From Flavobacterium turcicum (GTDB lineage Bacteria > Bacteroidota > Bacteroidia > Flavobacteriales > Flavobacteriaceae): a DNA stretch of 64,000 nucleotides. This document shows positions 10,968 through 19,787 of the stretch, piece after piece (position 1 is the stretch's first letter; every line of letters starts with the position of its first letter). The stretch spans positions 248,001 through 312,000 of the forward strand of contig NZ_JAAOBY010000003.1 in the NCBI RefSeq assembly GCF_011365745.1, read 5' to 3'. The notes under the pieces were generated by a model. The model was given only the letters and a program-made list of their open reading frames with translations. It was not told where the DNA came from and searched no databases. Both the position numbers and the translations under genes were made by a program.

Positions 10968-12110
10968 TTGAAAATTACATTACACCCTTGTCGTATCTTT
11001 TTAGTTCTTTTAGCTCTCATTGTTACTGTGCCGATTCTGGCCCAATCAAAAAATAAGTTCGTCATAATTTTAGATGCCGGCCACGGTGGAAAAGACCCTG
11101 GGAACTCTTACCACGGTTTTGTAGAGAAAGAAATCGCGCTCAAAACTTCCTTAAAATTGGAGCAATTTTTAAAAAAACACAAAGACATTCAAATTGTCTA
11201 CACTAGAGAAAGTGATGTTTTTATTCCTCTTAAAGATCGTCCTCGCAAAGCCAATTCCCTTCGTGCCAATTTGTTTGTTTCCGTGCATTGCAATTCTGTA
11301 ACTAATCCTGAGCCATACGGGACAGAAACTTTCGTGATGGGACTATCTAGAAGTAAAGGAAATTTAGAAATTGCTAAACAAGAGAATTCGGTAATATTAC
11401 TCGAAAAAGATTATAAGAGTGCCTATAAAGGTTTTGATCCAAAAAATCCGCTAGGAATGGTAGGTTTGCAAATGCTTCAAGAAGATTATATGAACAGAAG
11501 TATTGCATTGGCATCAAAAATACAGAATAATTTTGTGAAGCAATTAAATCGAAAGTCAAGAGGTATTAAGCAAACTCCTCTATGGGTTTTAGATGCGGTA
11601 TTTATGCCAAGTGTTTTAATTGAGTTGGGTTTTTTGAGTAATAAAAGCGAGGGTTTGTATCTGAATTCAGATGCGGGTCAAAGCCAAATGGCTGAAGCAA
11701 TTGCAACTGCTATTGTGGATTACAAAAGAGAATATTTTGACGATAGAATTACGTCTGTAACAAATGATGATAGCAAAAACGCTGATAAAGAAGTTACGAA
11801 AAATGAAAGCAATGGTAAAGGAACAAGCTCTAGTAAAAGCACAAGTGAAAATGATAAAGTTTCGTTTTTAGTGCAATTTGCTGCTGGAACCAGAGAATTA
11901 AAATTAGTTCCATCAAACTTTAAAGGCTTAAAAGACGTATCTGTATTAGCAACTAGTGGTAAATTGTTTAATTACAGATACGGTAATACAACAAGTTACG
12001 AAATTGCTAAGCAAAACTTAAAGGTCGTACAAGATAAAGGTTACACGTCGGCATACATAATTGCAGTGAAAAACGGACAAACGATTAGTCTTAAAGAAGC
12101 ATTGAAATAA
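10968..12110 (+). CDS. N-acetylmuramoyl-L-alanine amidase with C-terminal SPOR-like domain (paralog 2)
   Basis: The 380-residue product is a full-length paralog of the upstream amidase. It has a signal peptide ending near PILAQ, DAGHGGKDPG, an EKEIAL Glu ligand, VSVHCNS and IELGFLSN. A Lys/Ser/Asn-rich linker replaces the Ala/Val/Pro linker of paralog 1, and the C-terminal domain of about 80 residues is shared. The start is TTG at 10968; no in-frame ATG would keep the signal peptide. It sits 33 bases after paralog 1 and 50 bases before the MCE gene, so the three are probably one transcript. Confidence 0.92.
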   Translation: MKITLHPCRIFLVLLALIVTVPILAQSKNKFVIILDAGHGGKDPGNSYHGFVEKEIALKTSLKLEQFLKKHKDIQIVYTRESDVFIPLKDRPRKANSLRANLFVSVHCNSVTNPEPYGTETFVMGLSRSKGNLEIAKQENSVILLEKDYKSAYKGFDPKNPLGMVGLQMLQEDYMNRSIALASKIQNNFVKQLNRKSRGIKQTPLWVLDAVFMPSVLIELGFLSNKSEGLYLNSDAGQSQMAEAIATAIVDYKREYFDDRITSVTNDDSKNADKEVTKNESNGKGTSSSKSTSENDKVSFLVQFAAGTRELKLVPSNFKGLKDVSVLATSGKLFNYRYGNTTSYEIAKQNLKVVQDKGYTSAYIIAVKNGQTISLKEALK

Positions 12111-12160
12111 TTATTACAAGTCGATTTTTTTATATTAAATTTGTACAAAATACAGAAATT

Positions 12161-13132
12161 TTGAAAATAACTAGAGAAATAAAAGCAGCAGTTCTCGTAA
12201 TTGCATCGATATTATTGTTTATTTGGGGATATAGTTTTTTAAAGGGCAAAGACCTTTTTGGTAACTATAAAACCTTTTATGTTGAATATAAAAGTGTTGA
12301 AGGTTTAGCAAAATCTGCTCCTGTGACACTTAACGGGTTGGTAATTGGAAAGGTTAATGAAATAGCAATTGATGAAAATACAGGCGCTTTGCTGGTAGAA
12401 TTGCAATTACAAACAGATTTTCCTATTTCGAAATCAAGTGCTGCCATGATTTATGAGCCGGGTTTTATTGGTGGAAAACAAATTGCAATTGTACCTAATT
12501 TTAATGACAAGACGTTAGCCGAAGACGGACAACGATTGTTAGCAACTACTAAAATGGGACTAGCAGACAAAGTAGGCGATCAATTAGCTCCTTTACAAGA
12601 AAAATTAGAAAAATTGCTTGGCAGTAGTGATAAGCTTATTTCGGGTCTTAACAACGTTTTGGATCAAAAAGGACAGCAAGATTTAAAGCTAACCCTATCG
12701 GAAATGAGTCAAACCGTAGCGGAGTTTCACAAGCTTTCTGTTAGTGTGAATGAGTTGCTAAACACCAATAAATCACAGTTAAACGGTGTGGTATCAAACT
12801 TTGGTAAAATTTCTAGTAATTTCTCTAAAATTTCGGATTCCTTGGTAAAAGCTGATTTAGGTAAATCGGTTAAAAATTTAAATGCTACTTTGGGTCGTGT
12901 TGATGGTATCATGAAAAAGCTTGAAGAAGGTAAAGGCTCTATGGGCAAATTGTTGCAAGACGAAGCTTTTTACAATAACATTAAAGCATCTACAAAAGAA
13001 TTAGAGTTGTTGCTACAAGACGTACGCTTGTATCCTACACGATATGTAAATATTTCTTTGTTTGGTAAAAAAAACAAGCCTTATACAGGTCCGCAAAATG
13101 ATTCTATCCCTCAAGACAAAATAAATAAATAA
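12161..13132 (+). CDS. MCE/MlaD family lipid-transport protein
   Basis: The 323-residue protein has one N-terminal membrane helix (VLVIASILLFIWGYSFL, about residues 10-27), then an MCE domain (about residues 35-115, with SVEGLAKSAPVTLNGLVIGKV), and then a helical, coiled-coil-prone C-terminal region. MlaD-type proteins form hexameric rings that move phospholipids between membranes with an MlaE/MlaF ABC transporter; I see no such transporter in this window. The start is TTG at 12161. A TAAATTTG element at 12136-12143 could provide an internal promoter. The next gene begins one base after its stop. Confidence 0.88.
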   Translation: MKITREIKAAVLVIASILLFIWGYSFLKGKDLFGNYKTFYVEYKSVEGLAKSAPVTLNGLVIGKVNEIAIDENTGALLVELQLQTDFPISKSSAAMIYEPGFIGGKQIAIVPNFNDKTLAEDGQRLLATTKMGLADKVGDQLAPLQEKLEKLLGSSDKLISGLNNVLDQKGQQDLKLTLSEMSQTVAEFHKLSVSVNELLNTNKSQLNGVVSNFGKISSNFSKISDSLVKADLGKSVKNLNATLGRVDGIMKKLEEGKGSMGKLLQDEAFYNNIKASTKELELLLQDVRLYPTRYVNISLFGKKNKPYTGPQNDSIPQDKINK

Positions 13133-13133
13133 T

Positions 13134-14465
13134 ATGAGTTATCTAGACAACATTTTATTTGCCGTTTTATTGGCAGTTGGTTTTGGTTATTTTTTTAATA
13201 ACGTAAAAAAATTAAGGAGAAACATCAATCTGGGTACAAACGTCGATCGTATCGACAATCCAAAAGCAAGATGGACTAATATGGCCATGATTGCTCTTGG
13301 GCAATCAAAAATGGTAAAGCGTCCTATTGCAGGAATCTTGCATATCATTGTTTATGTAGGTTTTGTAATTATCAATATTGAGTTACTCGAAATTATTATC
13401 GACGGACTTTTTGGAACGCACAGAGTATTTGCGTTTATTGGAGTTACTTATGATGTTTTAATAGCATCTTTTGAAATTTTAGCAGGTTTGGTGCTTTTTG
13501 CAGTTTTTGCATTTTGGACAAGAAGAAACGTGATTAAGTTGAAACGTTTTGTTAGCAGCGATCTTAAAGGTTGGCCAAAAAACGATGCTAATTACATCTT
13601 GTATTTTGAGGTGGTATTGATGACATTATTTTTGCTAATGAATGCAACCGATTTACATTTACAAAATGTACCGGGTGGCTACTCTCATTTTATCCAAGCA
13701 GGTTCATTCCCAATAAGTCAGTTTATTGCGCCACTATTTGATGGTGTTTCTAATGAGTTAGTGATGTTACTTTCGGAATTATTCTGGTGGTTGCACATTG
13801 TGGGTATTTTGATTTTTATGAACTACTTGTATTACTCTAAGCATTTACACATTTTGCTAGCGTTTCCTAATACCTATTTTGCTAATTTGAATCCGCAAGG
13901 CGAGTTTGATAACTTAGCTTCGGTGACTAAAGAGGTGAAGTTAATGATGGATCCAAATGCTGATCCTTTTGCAGCAGCACCAGTTGATGAGAATGCGGTT
14001 CCGAGTAAATTTGGAGCTAGTGATGTTCAAGATTTGAATTGGGTGCAACTTTTAAATGCCTACACCTGTACTGAATGTGGACGTTGCACATCATCGTGCC
14101 CTGCGAATATTACTGGAAAGAAATTGTCTCCACGTAAAATTATGATGGCTACCAGAGATAGACTAGAAGAAGTAGGTCGTAATATTGATGCAAACAAAGG
14201 TATTTTTATTCCAGATAACAAAACATTATTAAACGATTACATCACCCCTGAGGAATTGTGGGCATGTACTTCATGTAATGCGTGTGTCGAAGAATGTCCA
14301 GTAAACATAAGTCCTTTATCTATTATTTTAGATATGCGTCGTTACTTGGTTATGGAACAAAGTGCTGCACCAATGCCTCTAAACGCTATGATGACTAACA
14401 TTGAAAACAATGGTGCGCCATGGCAGTACAATCAACAAGACCGTTTGAACTGGAAAAACGAGTAG
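13134..14465 (+). CDS. Membrane-bound haem b/[4Fe-4S] oxidoreductase subunit (HdrE/HdrD-like)
   Basis: The 443-residue protein has about five to six N-terminal membrane helices (residues 1-240) with His residues inside helices (GILHIIVYVGF, WWLHIVGILIF, SKHLHILL) that could bind haem b. A cytosolic ferredoxin-like part follows, with two cluster motifs: CTECGRCTSSCP near residue 312 and CTSCNACVEECP near residue 378. This layout resembles membrane Fe-S oxidoreductases of the heterodisulfide reductase/DsrM/GlpC group. Its partner with CCG domains lies 66 bases downstream. Quinone-linked electron transfer is an inference; the physiological donor is unknown. Confidence 0.85.
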   Translation: MSYLDNILFAVLLAVGFGYFFNNVKKLRRNINLGTNVDRIDNPKARWTNMAMIALGQSKMVKRPIAGILHIIVYVGFVIINIELLEIIIDGLFGTHRVFAFIGVTYDVLIASFEILAGLVLFAVFAFWTRRNVIKLKRFVSSDLKGWPKNDANYILYFEVVLMTLFLLMNATDLHLQNVPGGYSHFIQAGSFPISQFIAPLFDGVSNELVMLLSELFWWLHIVGILIFMNYLYYSKHLHILLAFPNTYFANLNPQGEFDNLASVTKEVKLMMDPNADPFAAAPVDENAVPSKFGASDVQDLNWVQLLNAYTCTECGRCTSSCPANITGKKLSPRKIMMATRDRLEEVGRNIDANKGIFIPDNKTLLNDYITPEELWACTSCNACVEECPVNISPLSIILDMRRYLVMEQSAAPMPLNAMMTNIENNGAPWQYNQQDRLNWKNE

Positions 14466-14531
14466 TTTTTTTGGCGAAAGCAAAAATGAATTGAGTTCAA
14501 ATTATACTATAACCCTATCAATATATAGAGT

Positions 14532-15323
14532 ATGTCAGAAAATTTAATAGTGCCTACAATGGCCGAAATGTTGGCCCAAGGAAAACAACCAGAGGTTTTG
14601 TTTTGGGTAGGTTGTGCAGGAAGTTTTGATGATAGAGCTAAAAAAATAACTAAAGCTTTTGTACGTATTTTAAACCGTGCTAAAGTGGAATTTGCGGTGC
14701 TTGGTACGGAAGAAAGTTGTACTGGCGATCCAGCAAAAAGAGCCGGTAATGAGTTTTTGTTTCAAATGCAAGCCATGATGAACATCGAGGTTTTAAATGC
14801 CTATGAAGCAAAAAAAATTGTAACAGCTTGCCCGCATTGTTTCAATACCCTTAAAAATGAGTATCCTGAATTAGGTGGTCAATATGAAGTAATTCATCAT
14901 ACTGAATTTTTAAAATCATTGCTTGACGATGGAAGGTTGACTATTGAAGGTGGTCAATTTAAAGGAAAACGTATTACTTTTCATGATCCTTGTTATTTAG
15001 GTCGTGCCAATAATGTGTACGAAGCACCAAGAGAGTTAATTTCTAAATTGGATGCTGCGTTGGTCGAAATGAAACGCTCCAAAGCAAACGGATTGTGTTG
15101 TGGTGCAGGTGGAGCGCAAATGTTCAAAGATGCCGAAAACGGAAATAAAGAGGTAAATATCGAGCGTACTGAAGATGCACTTGAGACACAACCAGAAATT
15201 ATTGCTGCAGGTTGTCCGTTTTGTAACACGATGATGACTGACGGAATTAAGAATAAAGAAAAAGAAGGTGAGGTAAAAGTCATGGATATTGCGGAGCTTA
15301 TTGCTAATGCTCAAGATCTGTAA
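14532..15323 (+). CDS. CCG-domain (Fe-S)-binding protein, HdrB/LutA/GlpC-like
   Basis: The 263-residue soluble protein has two cysteine-rich CCG-type repeats: an N-terminal WVGCAGSFDDR with ESCTGDPAKR and ACPHC, and a C-terminal HDPCYLGR with LCCGAGG and AAGCPFC. Such repeats bind the noncubane or [4Fe-4S] cofactors of heterodisulfide reductase HdrB, lactate utilisation LutA and glycerol-3-phosphate dehydrogenase GlpC. Together with the upstream membrane subunit it probably forms a two-part respiratory oxidoreductase. The substrate cannot be read from the sequence. Confidence 0.88.
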   Translation: MSENLIVPTMAEMLAQGKQPEVLFWVGCAGSFDDRAKKITKAFVRILNRAKVEFAVLGTEESCTGDPAKRAGNEFLFQMQAMMNIEVLNAYEAKKIVTACPHCFNTLKNEYPELGGQYEVIHHTEFLKSLLDDGRLTIEGGQFKGKRITFHDPCYLGRANNVYEAPRELISKLDAALVEMKRSKANGLCCGAGGAQMFKDAENGNKEVNIERTEDALETQPEIIAAGCPFCNTMMTDGIKNKEKEGEVKVMDIAELIANAQDL

Positions 15324-15453
15324 TATGAATTAAAAATCGGTTACAGCGAAGTAGAACTTTTAGATGTGAAAACAAATGAATTTCGCTATTTTAAAATTAT
15401 AAACAATATAGAAAAACAGTAAATCATTCTGTATCTATCATAAAACAATAACT

Positions 15454-15936
15454 ATGTACGTTCCTTTTGAAAATTTAACTGAAGAATCTCGCATTTGGAT
15501 TTACCAATCTAATAGAAAGTTTTCAGACGCGGAATTTGCTGAAATTGAAACCGCAGTTCAATCTTTCTTAAATGAATGGGCTGCACATGGTACAAGTCTT
15601 GAAGCATCGTACCAACTAAAGTATAATAGATTTATCATTCTTGCAGTAAATCAAGACGTTCAAATGGCTACAGGCTGTTCTATAGACGCCTCAGTTGAAT
15701 TCATTCAAAGTCTTGAAAAAAAATATTCGGTTGATTTGTTAGACAAAATGAACGTAACTTTTAAACTTGGCGAGCACATTGCTCACAAACCATTGCTTGA
15801 TTTTAAAAAAATGGTTAAAGATAAAGCCGTTACCGAGAATACTATTGTGTTTAATAATTTGGTTAATAACGTACAAGAATTCAATGAATCTTGGGAGGTA
15901 GCTGCTGCCGATAGCTGGCACAGTCGTTTCTTTTAA
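15454..15936 (+). CDS. Conserved 160-residue protein commonly labelled 'ABC transporter ATPase'
   Basis: The protein begins MYVPFENL and is compact, soluble and conserved in Flavobacteriaceae (from memory of the family). Databases often name it 'ABC transporter ATPase', but I see no Walker A (GxxxxGKS/T), no LSGGQ signature and no Walker B, and it is too short for a nucleotide-binding domain. The name should not be trusted. It follows the Fe-S gene by 130 bases and has a terminator downstream. Its function is unknown. Confidence 0.8.
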   Translation: MYVPFENLTEESRIWIYQSNRKFSDAEFAEIETAVQSFLNEWAAHGTSLEASYQLKYNRFIILAVNQDVQMATGCSIDASVEFIQSLEKKYSVDLLDKMNVTFKLGEHIAHKPLLDFKKMVKDKAVTENTIVFNNLVNNVQEFNESWEVAAADSWHSRFF

Positions 15937-16001
15937 CTTTAATTATTACAACAATTTTTAATCTCAATTTGATTTTAACAAAATTAAATTAGAAGCTATA
16001 T

Positions 16002-16047
16002 GCAGCAGCGTTCTATTATATAAAATAGAAGTTGCTGTTTTTTTTAT
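16002..16047 (+). terminator. Terminator after the 160-residue protein gene
   Basis: An imperfect stem pairs GCAGC and TTCTATT with AATAGAA and GCTG, and a run of eight T follows on the plus strand. Confidence 0.75.
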
Positions 16048-16194
16048 TTTTGATTATTCCATTTTTTGAACTATAACTGGCTAGTTTTTTAAGTTATCAA
16101 ATTGTAATTTTTCCTTTTTTTAAGAGCTATTTAGTACTTTAAATTAAGCTTTCCATTTCAAATTTTAGTACATTCGTAGCATTAAATTACATAC

Positions 16195-17328
16195 ATGAAA
16201 ATTGCAATTGTTTGTTATCCTACTTTTGGAGGTAGCGGTGTTGTCGCAACAGAGCTTGGTTTAGAATTGGCACGTCGTGGCCATGAAATTCATTTTATTA
16301 CATATAGGCAACCGGTTCGATTGGCTCTTTTAAGTCCAAATGTGCATTACCACGAAGTAAATGTTCCTGAATATCCTTTGTTTCATTACCAACCTTATGA
16401 ATTAGCGCTTTCGAGCAAATTGGTAGATATGGTAAAATTGTACAACATAGAATTATTGCATGTACATTATGCCATTCCGCATGCCTACGCAGGATACATG
16501 GCCAAGCAAATGTTAAAAGATGAAGGGATTAATATTCCTATGGTTACCACTTTGCACGGTACCGATATTACTTTGGTAGGAAATCACCCTTTTTACAAGC
16601 CAGCTGTTACTTTTAGCATCAATAAATCAGATGTGGTTACTTCTGTTTCTCAAAGTTTAAAAGAGGATACTTTGAAACTTTTTAATATAAAAAATGAGAT
16701 TGAAGTTATCCCGAACTTTATTGAGCTTGAAAAAACAGTTAAAGAAGGAGGTTTGCCTTGCCAACGTTCAGTAATGGCAAATCCAAATGAACGCATCATA
16801 ACACACATTAGTAATTTTAGAAAAGTAAAACGAATTCCTGATGTAGTTCAGGTTTTTTATAATATTCAAAAAGAAATTCCTGCCAAATTGATGATGGTAG
16901 GTGATGGACCTGAAAAAGAAAAAGCCGAGCAATTGTGCCAAGAATTAGGTATAATGGATAAAGTAATCTTTTTTGGAAACAGTAATGAAATTGATAAAAT
17001 TTTGTGTTTTACTGATTTGTTTTTGTTGCCTTCGCAAACCGAAAGTTTTGGTTTAGCTGCACTTGAGGCAATGGCCTGCAGTGTGCCTGTGATTTCAAGT
17101 AACTCGGGAGGATTACCAGAAGTGAATTTTGAGGGTATTTCTGGATTCTTAAGTGATGTTGGAAATACTGAAGAAATGGCTCAAAATGCCTTGAAAATTC
17201 TTAAAGATGATGCTACTTTGGCAAGTTTTAAGGCCAATGCATTTCAAGTGGCACAGCAGTTTGATATTAAGAATATTTTACCTTTGTACGAAGCGCTTTA
17301 CGAAAAAGCCATTCAAAAATACAAGTAA
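16195..17328 (+). CDS. bshA: N-acetyl-alpha-D-glucosaminyl L-malate synthase BshA
   Basis: This GT4-family glycosyltransferase joins UDP-GlcNAc to L-malate, the first step of bacillithiol synthesis. The 377-residue protein begins MKIAIVCYPTFGGSGVVATELG, the characteristic BshA N-terminus with the glycine-rich donor-site loop. It also has LHGTDITLVG near residue 120, HISNFRKVKR near 203 (phosphate-binding Arg/Lys) and the GT4 E-x7-E segment ESFGLAALEAM near 283. It implies bacillithiol as a low-molecular-weight thiol, consistent with the redox regulators elsewhere in the window. The start is ATG. Confidence 0.96.
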   Translation: MKIAIVCYPTFGGSGVVATELGLELARRGHEIHFITYRQPVRLALLSPNVHYHEVNVPEYPLFHYQPYELALSSKLVDMVKLYNIELLHVHYAIPHAYAGYMAKQMLKDEGINIPMVTTLHGTDITLVGNHPFYKPAVTFSINKSDVVTSVSQSLKEDTLKLFNIKNEIEVIPNFIELEKTVKEGGLPCQRSVMANPNERIITHISNFRKVKRIPDVVQVFYNIQKEIPAKLMMVGDGPEKEKAEQLCQELGIMDKVIFFGNSNEIDKILCFTDLFLLPSQTESFGLAALEAMACSVPVISSNSGGLPEVNFEGISGFLSDVGNTEEMAQNALKILKDDATLASFKANAFQVAQQFDIKNILPLYEALYEKAIQKYK

Positions 17329-17344
17329 TACAAAACCAAGATTC

Positions 17345-17773
17345 ATGAAAAGATTAGTAGGCTCATTTATCGCAGTAGTTCTTTTTTCTTGTGGTACTAC
17401 AAATACAAAAAATCAAAGTTCTAATTCGCTTTACGAAGTTTTAACTCAACAAAGTAACGGTGGTGCTGCCATTCGTTTTTTTGAAATTTTAACTGCTCCC
17501 AATGAAATTACGATGTTACAAAACGATGAGCTGTTAAAAAACAAAGTTACTGCTGCTGATGTACAACGTGCAAATTTTGTAATTTTAAACCTTGGTGAAA
17601 AATCTAGTGGTGGTTATTCTATTGGAGTTGAAAACGTGGTTGAAACAGATACAAATATTATTGTAACTGTAAAAGAGCAAGCTCCAGAACCAGGAAGTAT
17701 GGTGATACAATCAATTTCAAATCCGTTTTGTGTTTTGAAAATTAATTCAAAAAAACCAATTCTTTTTAAATAA
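17345..17773 (+). CDS. PrcB-like C-terminal domain lipoprotein
   Basis: The 142-residue product starts at ATG 17345, 17 bases after bshA. The frame is open further upstream inside bshA, but only this start gives a lipoprotein signal (MKRLVGSFIAVVLFSCG, with Cys16 as lipidation site). The C-terminal half (SSGGYSIGVENV ... VTVKEQAPEPGSM ... NPFCVLKI) matches the PrcB_C domain, named after a Treponema dentilisin-complex protein. It is probably a periplasm-facing protein of unknown role. A strong bidirectional terminator follows. Confidence 0.82.
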   Translation: MKRLVGSFIAVVLFSCGTTNTKNQSSNSLYEVLTQQSNGGAAIRFFEILTAPNEITMLQNDELLKNKVTAADVQRANFVILNLGEKSSGGYSIGVENVVETDTNIIVTVKEQAPEPGSMVIQSISNPFCVLKINSKKPILFK

Positions 17774-17774
17774 C

Positions 17775-17812
17775 AAAAAGGCCATTCTAAAGTGAGAATG
17801 GCCTTTTTTTTT
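17775..17812. terminator. Bidirectional terminator
   Basis: The 11-bp perfect stem AAGGCCATTCT/AGAATGGCCTT (17778-17788 and 17795-17805) is flanked by an A-run and a T-run. It serves the PrcB-like gene and the convergent outer-membrane protein gene. Confidence 0.93.
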
Positions 17813-17824
17813 GTCAATTATTGA

Positions 17825-18310
17825 TTAAAATCTGTAGCGAATGCTCAAAGCTAAATCAGGACCAAAATTATCCGTTCTATATCCATCAGAGTTAAAATAT
17901 AATTCTGGACGGATGTCAAGTGCTAATTGAATTGGAGCTTCTTCAAAATTGTACTCAATTCCTAAGTCACCTGCTGCAAATAAGAAAGTACCGCTATCAT
18001 CAATTCTGTTGTTACTCCAAGATCCAAGTCCACCACCAACACCAGCGTACCAATTGAATCCACCGTCAATATTCCATACCCATTGGTAAAGTCCAGCAAC
18101 TTTAAAAGCATCAAAATTATCATTGTTTCTAAACCCCAAATCTAATTCTAATCTATTATTGTCTCCTAAGCCTCTTTGGTATGAGATTTCTCCACCAAAA
18201 CCATCATTATCACCCAAACGTAGACCTAAAGCATTTTTAGATATGTCTTGTGCTTGAGCAGTAAATGCTAACCCCATTAGCATAATCGCTGATAAAATAA
18301 TCTTTTTCAT
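17825..18310 (-). CDS. Small outer-membrane beta-barrel protein
   Basis: The 161-residue protein has a signal peptide (MKKIILSAIMLMGLAFTAQAQ) followed by alternating amphipathic strands rich in Gly, Asn, Asp and aromatics. It ends in SIRYRF, a terminal Phe that fits BAM-dependent outer-membrane insertion. The length suggests an eight-stranded barrel of the OmpA/OmpW/PagP size class. The function is unknown. A TATCTTTG -7 element lies 24 bases upstream of the ATG. Confidence 0.82.
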   Translation of the reverse strand: MKKIILSAIMLMGLAFTAQAQDISKNALGLRLGDNDGFGGEISYQRGLGDNNRLELDLGFRNNDNFDAFKVAGLYQWVWNIDGGFNWYAGVGGGLGSWSNNRIDDSGTFLFAAGDLGIEYNFEEAPIQLALDIRPELYFNSDGYRTDNFGPDLALSIRYRF

Positions 18311-18333
18311 AAATTGTTTCTTTTTTGTTTTTA

Positions 18334-18341
18334 CAAAGATA
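18334..18341 (-). promoter_or_regulatory. Candidate -7 element of the barrel gene
   Basis: The minus strand reads TATCTTTG, an exact TAnnTTTG match placed 24 bases before the ATG. No clear TTTG is seen at 18-20 bases upstream. Confidence 0.45.
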
Positions 18342-18583
18342 GATCATAAGTTGGCGGATGCTTTATATCATTTTTGATATTTCTTATATAATCTAATGTA
18401 GTCGTTTTAAAATCTCAAATCTTCACTTTACAACTATTTTTTATTAATTTTCAGTTTTTGTAGGATACAGGTTGTAATAGAATTCGGGACTTCTTATTAC
18501 TCTTTTTGATTTTGTAAAGTCCCTTTTCATTAATTTTTACAACAATAAATGTCCTCTTTGGTCTAAAACTTTAAACACTAAAC

Positions 18584-18614
18584 TTTTGAACTTTAAAGTA
18601 AAATGGTACTTTTG
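18584..18614 (+). promoter_or_regulatory. aroC promoter, Bacteroidota type
   Basis: TTTTG at 18584-18588 and TACTTTTG at 18607-18614 are separated by 18 bases, matching both boxes of the Bacteroidota sigma-A promoter. The -7 box ends 16 bases before the aroC ATG, so the leader is very short. Confidence 0.75.
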
Positions 18615-18630
18615 TTAAAAACTAACTACA

Positions 18631-19689
18631 ATGGCAGGGAATAGCTACGGAACCTTATTTAAATTAACAACTTTTGGAGAATCTCATGGTGAAGCGTTAG
18701 GAGGTATTATCGATGGATGCCCCCCAGGAATCACCATTGATCTTGAAGCAATTCAAGCTGAAATGGCGCGCAGAAAACCAGGACAATCAGCAATTGTCAC
18801 TCAGCGAAAAGAACCAGATGATGTACAGTTTTTATCTGGTCTTTTTGAAGGTAAAACTACAGGTACGCCAATTGGTTTTATTATTCCCAATACCAATCAA
18901 AAATCAGATGATTATTCACATATAAAGGATAATTACCGCCCGAGTCATGCGGATTATGTTTATGATCAAAAATATGGTTTTCGTGATTATCGCGGTGGCG
19001 GCAGAAGTTCAGCTCGTGAAACGGCTAGTAGAGTAGTTGCAGGAGCTATTGCAAAACAAATGCTTCCCGAAATTAAAATCCACGCTTATGTTTCTGCAGT
19101 TGGACCAATAACTTTAGATATTCCATATCAAGAATTAGATTTTAATTCGATTGAAAATAATCCAGTTCGCTGTCCAGATGCTGCGACTGCTGCCGATATG
19201 GAAGCTTACATAAAAGACATACGCAAGCAAGGTGATACTGTAGGAGGTGTAGTAACTTGTGTTGTTAAAAACGTTCCAGTAGGTTTAGGAGAGCCAGTTT
19301 TTGATAAACTACATGCTGAATTAGGTAAAGCAATGTTATCAATCAATGCCGTAAAAGGTTTTGAATATGGGAGTGGTTTTGAAGGTGCTAAAATGAAAGG
19401 CAGTGAGCACAACGACTTGTATCACGCTGATGGTACTACCAAAACCAATCGTTCAGGAGGAATTCAAGGCGGGATTAGTAACGGAATGGATATTTACTTC
19501 AATGTAGCTTTCAAACCTGTAGCAACGATCATGCAAAAACAAGAATCTTTAGATAACAAAGGAGAAATCACAGAGATGACCGGTAAAGGTCGTCATGACC
19601 CTTGTGTGGTACCTCGTGCAGTTCCAATTGTTGAAGCAATGGCGGCAATAGTTATTGCTGATTTTTATTTGATAAATAAAATATATTAA
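18631..19689 (+). CDS. aroC: Chorismate synthase
   Basis: The enzyme converts 5-enolpyruvylshikimate 3-phosphate to chorismate using reduced FMN, the last shikimate pathway step. The 352-residue protein shows all family signatures: GESHG near residues 14-18, the [17 protein letters not shown] block near residues 118-134, and [18 protein letters not shown] near the C-terminus. The conserved His residues of the active site are present. Chorismate is also the substrate of the isochorismate synthase gene that begins at the right edge of the window. Confidence 0.98.
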   Translation: MAGNSYGTLFKLTTFGESHGEALGGIIDGCPPGITIDLEAIQAEMARRKPGQSAIVTQRKEPDDVQFLSGLFEGKTTGTPIGFIIPNTNQKSDDYSHIKDNYRPSHADYVYDQKYGFRDYRGGGRSSARETASRVVAGAIAKQMLPEIKIHAYVSAVGPITLDIPYQELDFNSIENNPVRCPDAATAADMEAYIKDIRKQGDTVGGVVTCVVKNVPVGLGEPVFDKLHAELGKAMLSINAVKGFEYGSGFEGAKMKGSEHNDLYHADGTTKTNRSGGIQGGISNGMDIYFNVAFKPVATIMQKQESLDNKGEITEMTGKGRHDPCVVPRAVPIVEAMAAIVIADFYLINKIY

Positions 19690-19787
19690 ACCTATTTTTA
19701 CAGTTAATTTAAGCATTGTTACATTTATTAATATTTAAATAGTCGAGCTTAAAACATTGTTATTTTTATAAATTTTAAAACTTTTTA

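Larger units (their letters stand above)
18311..18630. other. Divergent intergenic region upstream of the barrel gene and aroC
   Basis: This 320-base gap holds promoter elements at both ends: TATCTTTG on the minus strand at 18334-18341, and the aroC promoter at 18584-18614. The middle is AT-rich with no open frame, hairpin or repeat that I can support. Confidence 0.5.

Noticed and set aside
16150-16180. TACATTCG before bshA as a promoter
   Set aside because: It deviates from TAnnTTTG and has no TTTG at the right distance, so I did not list it.
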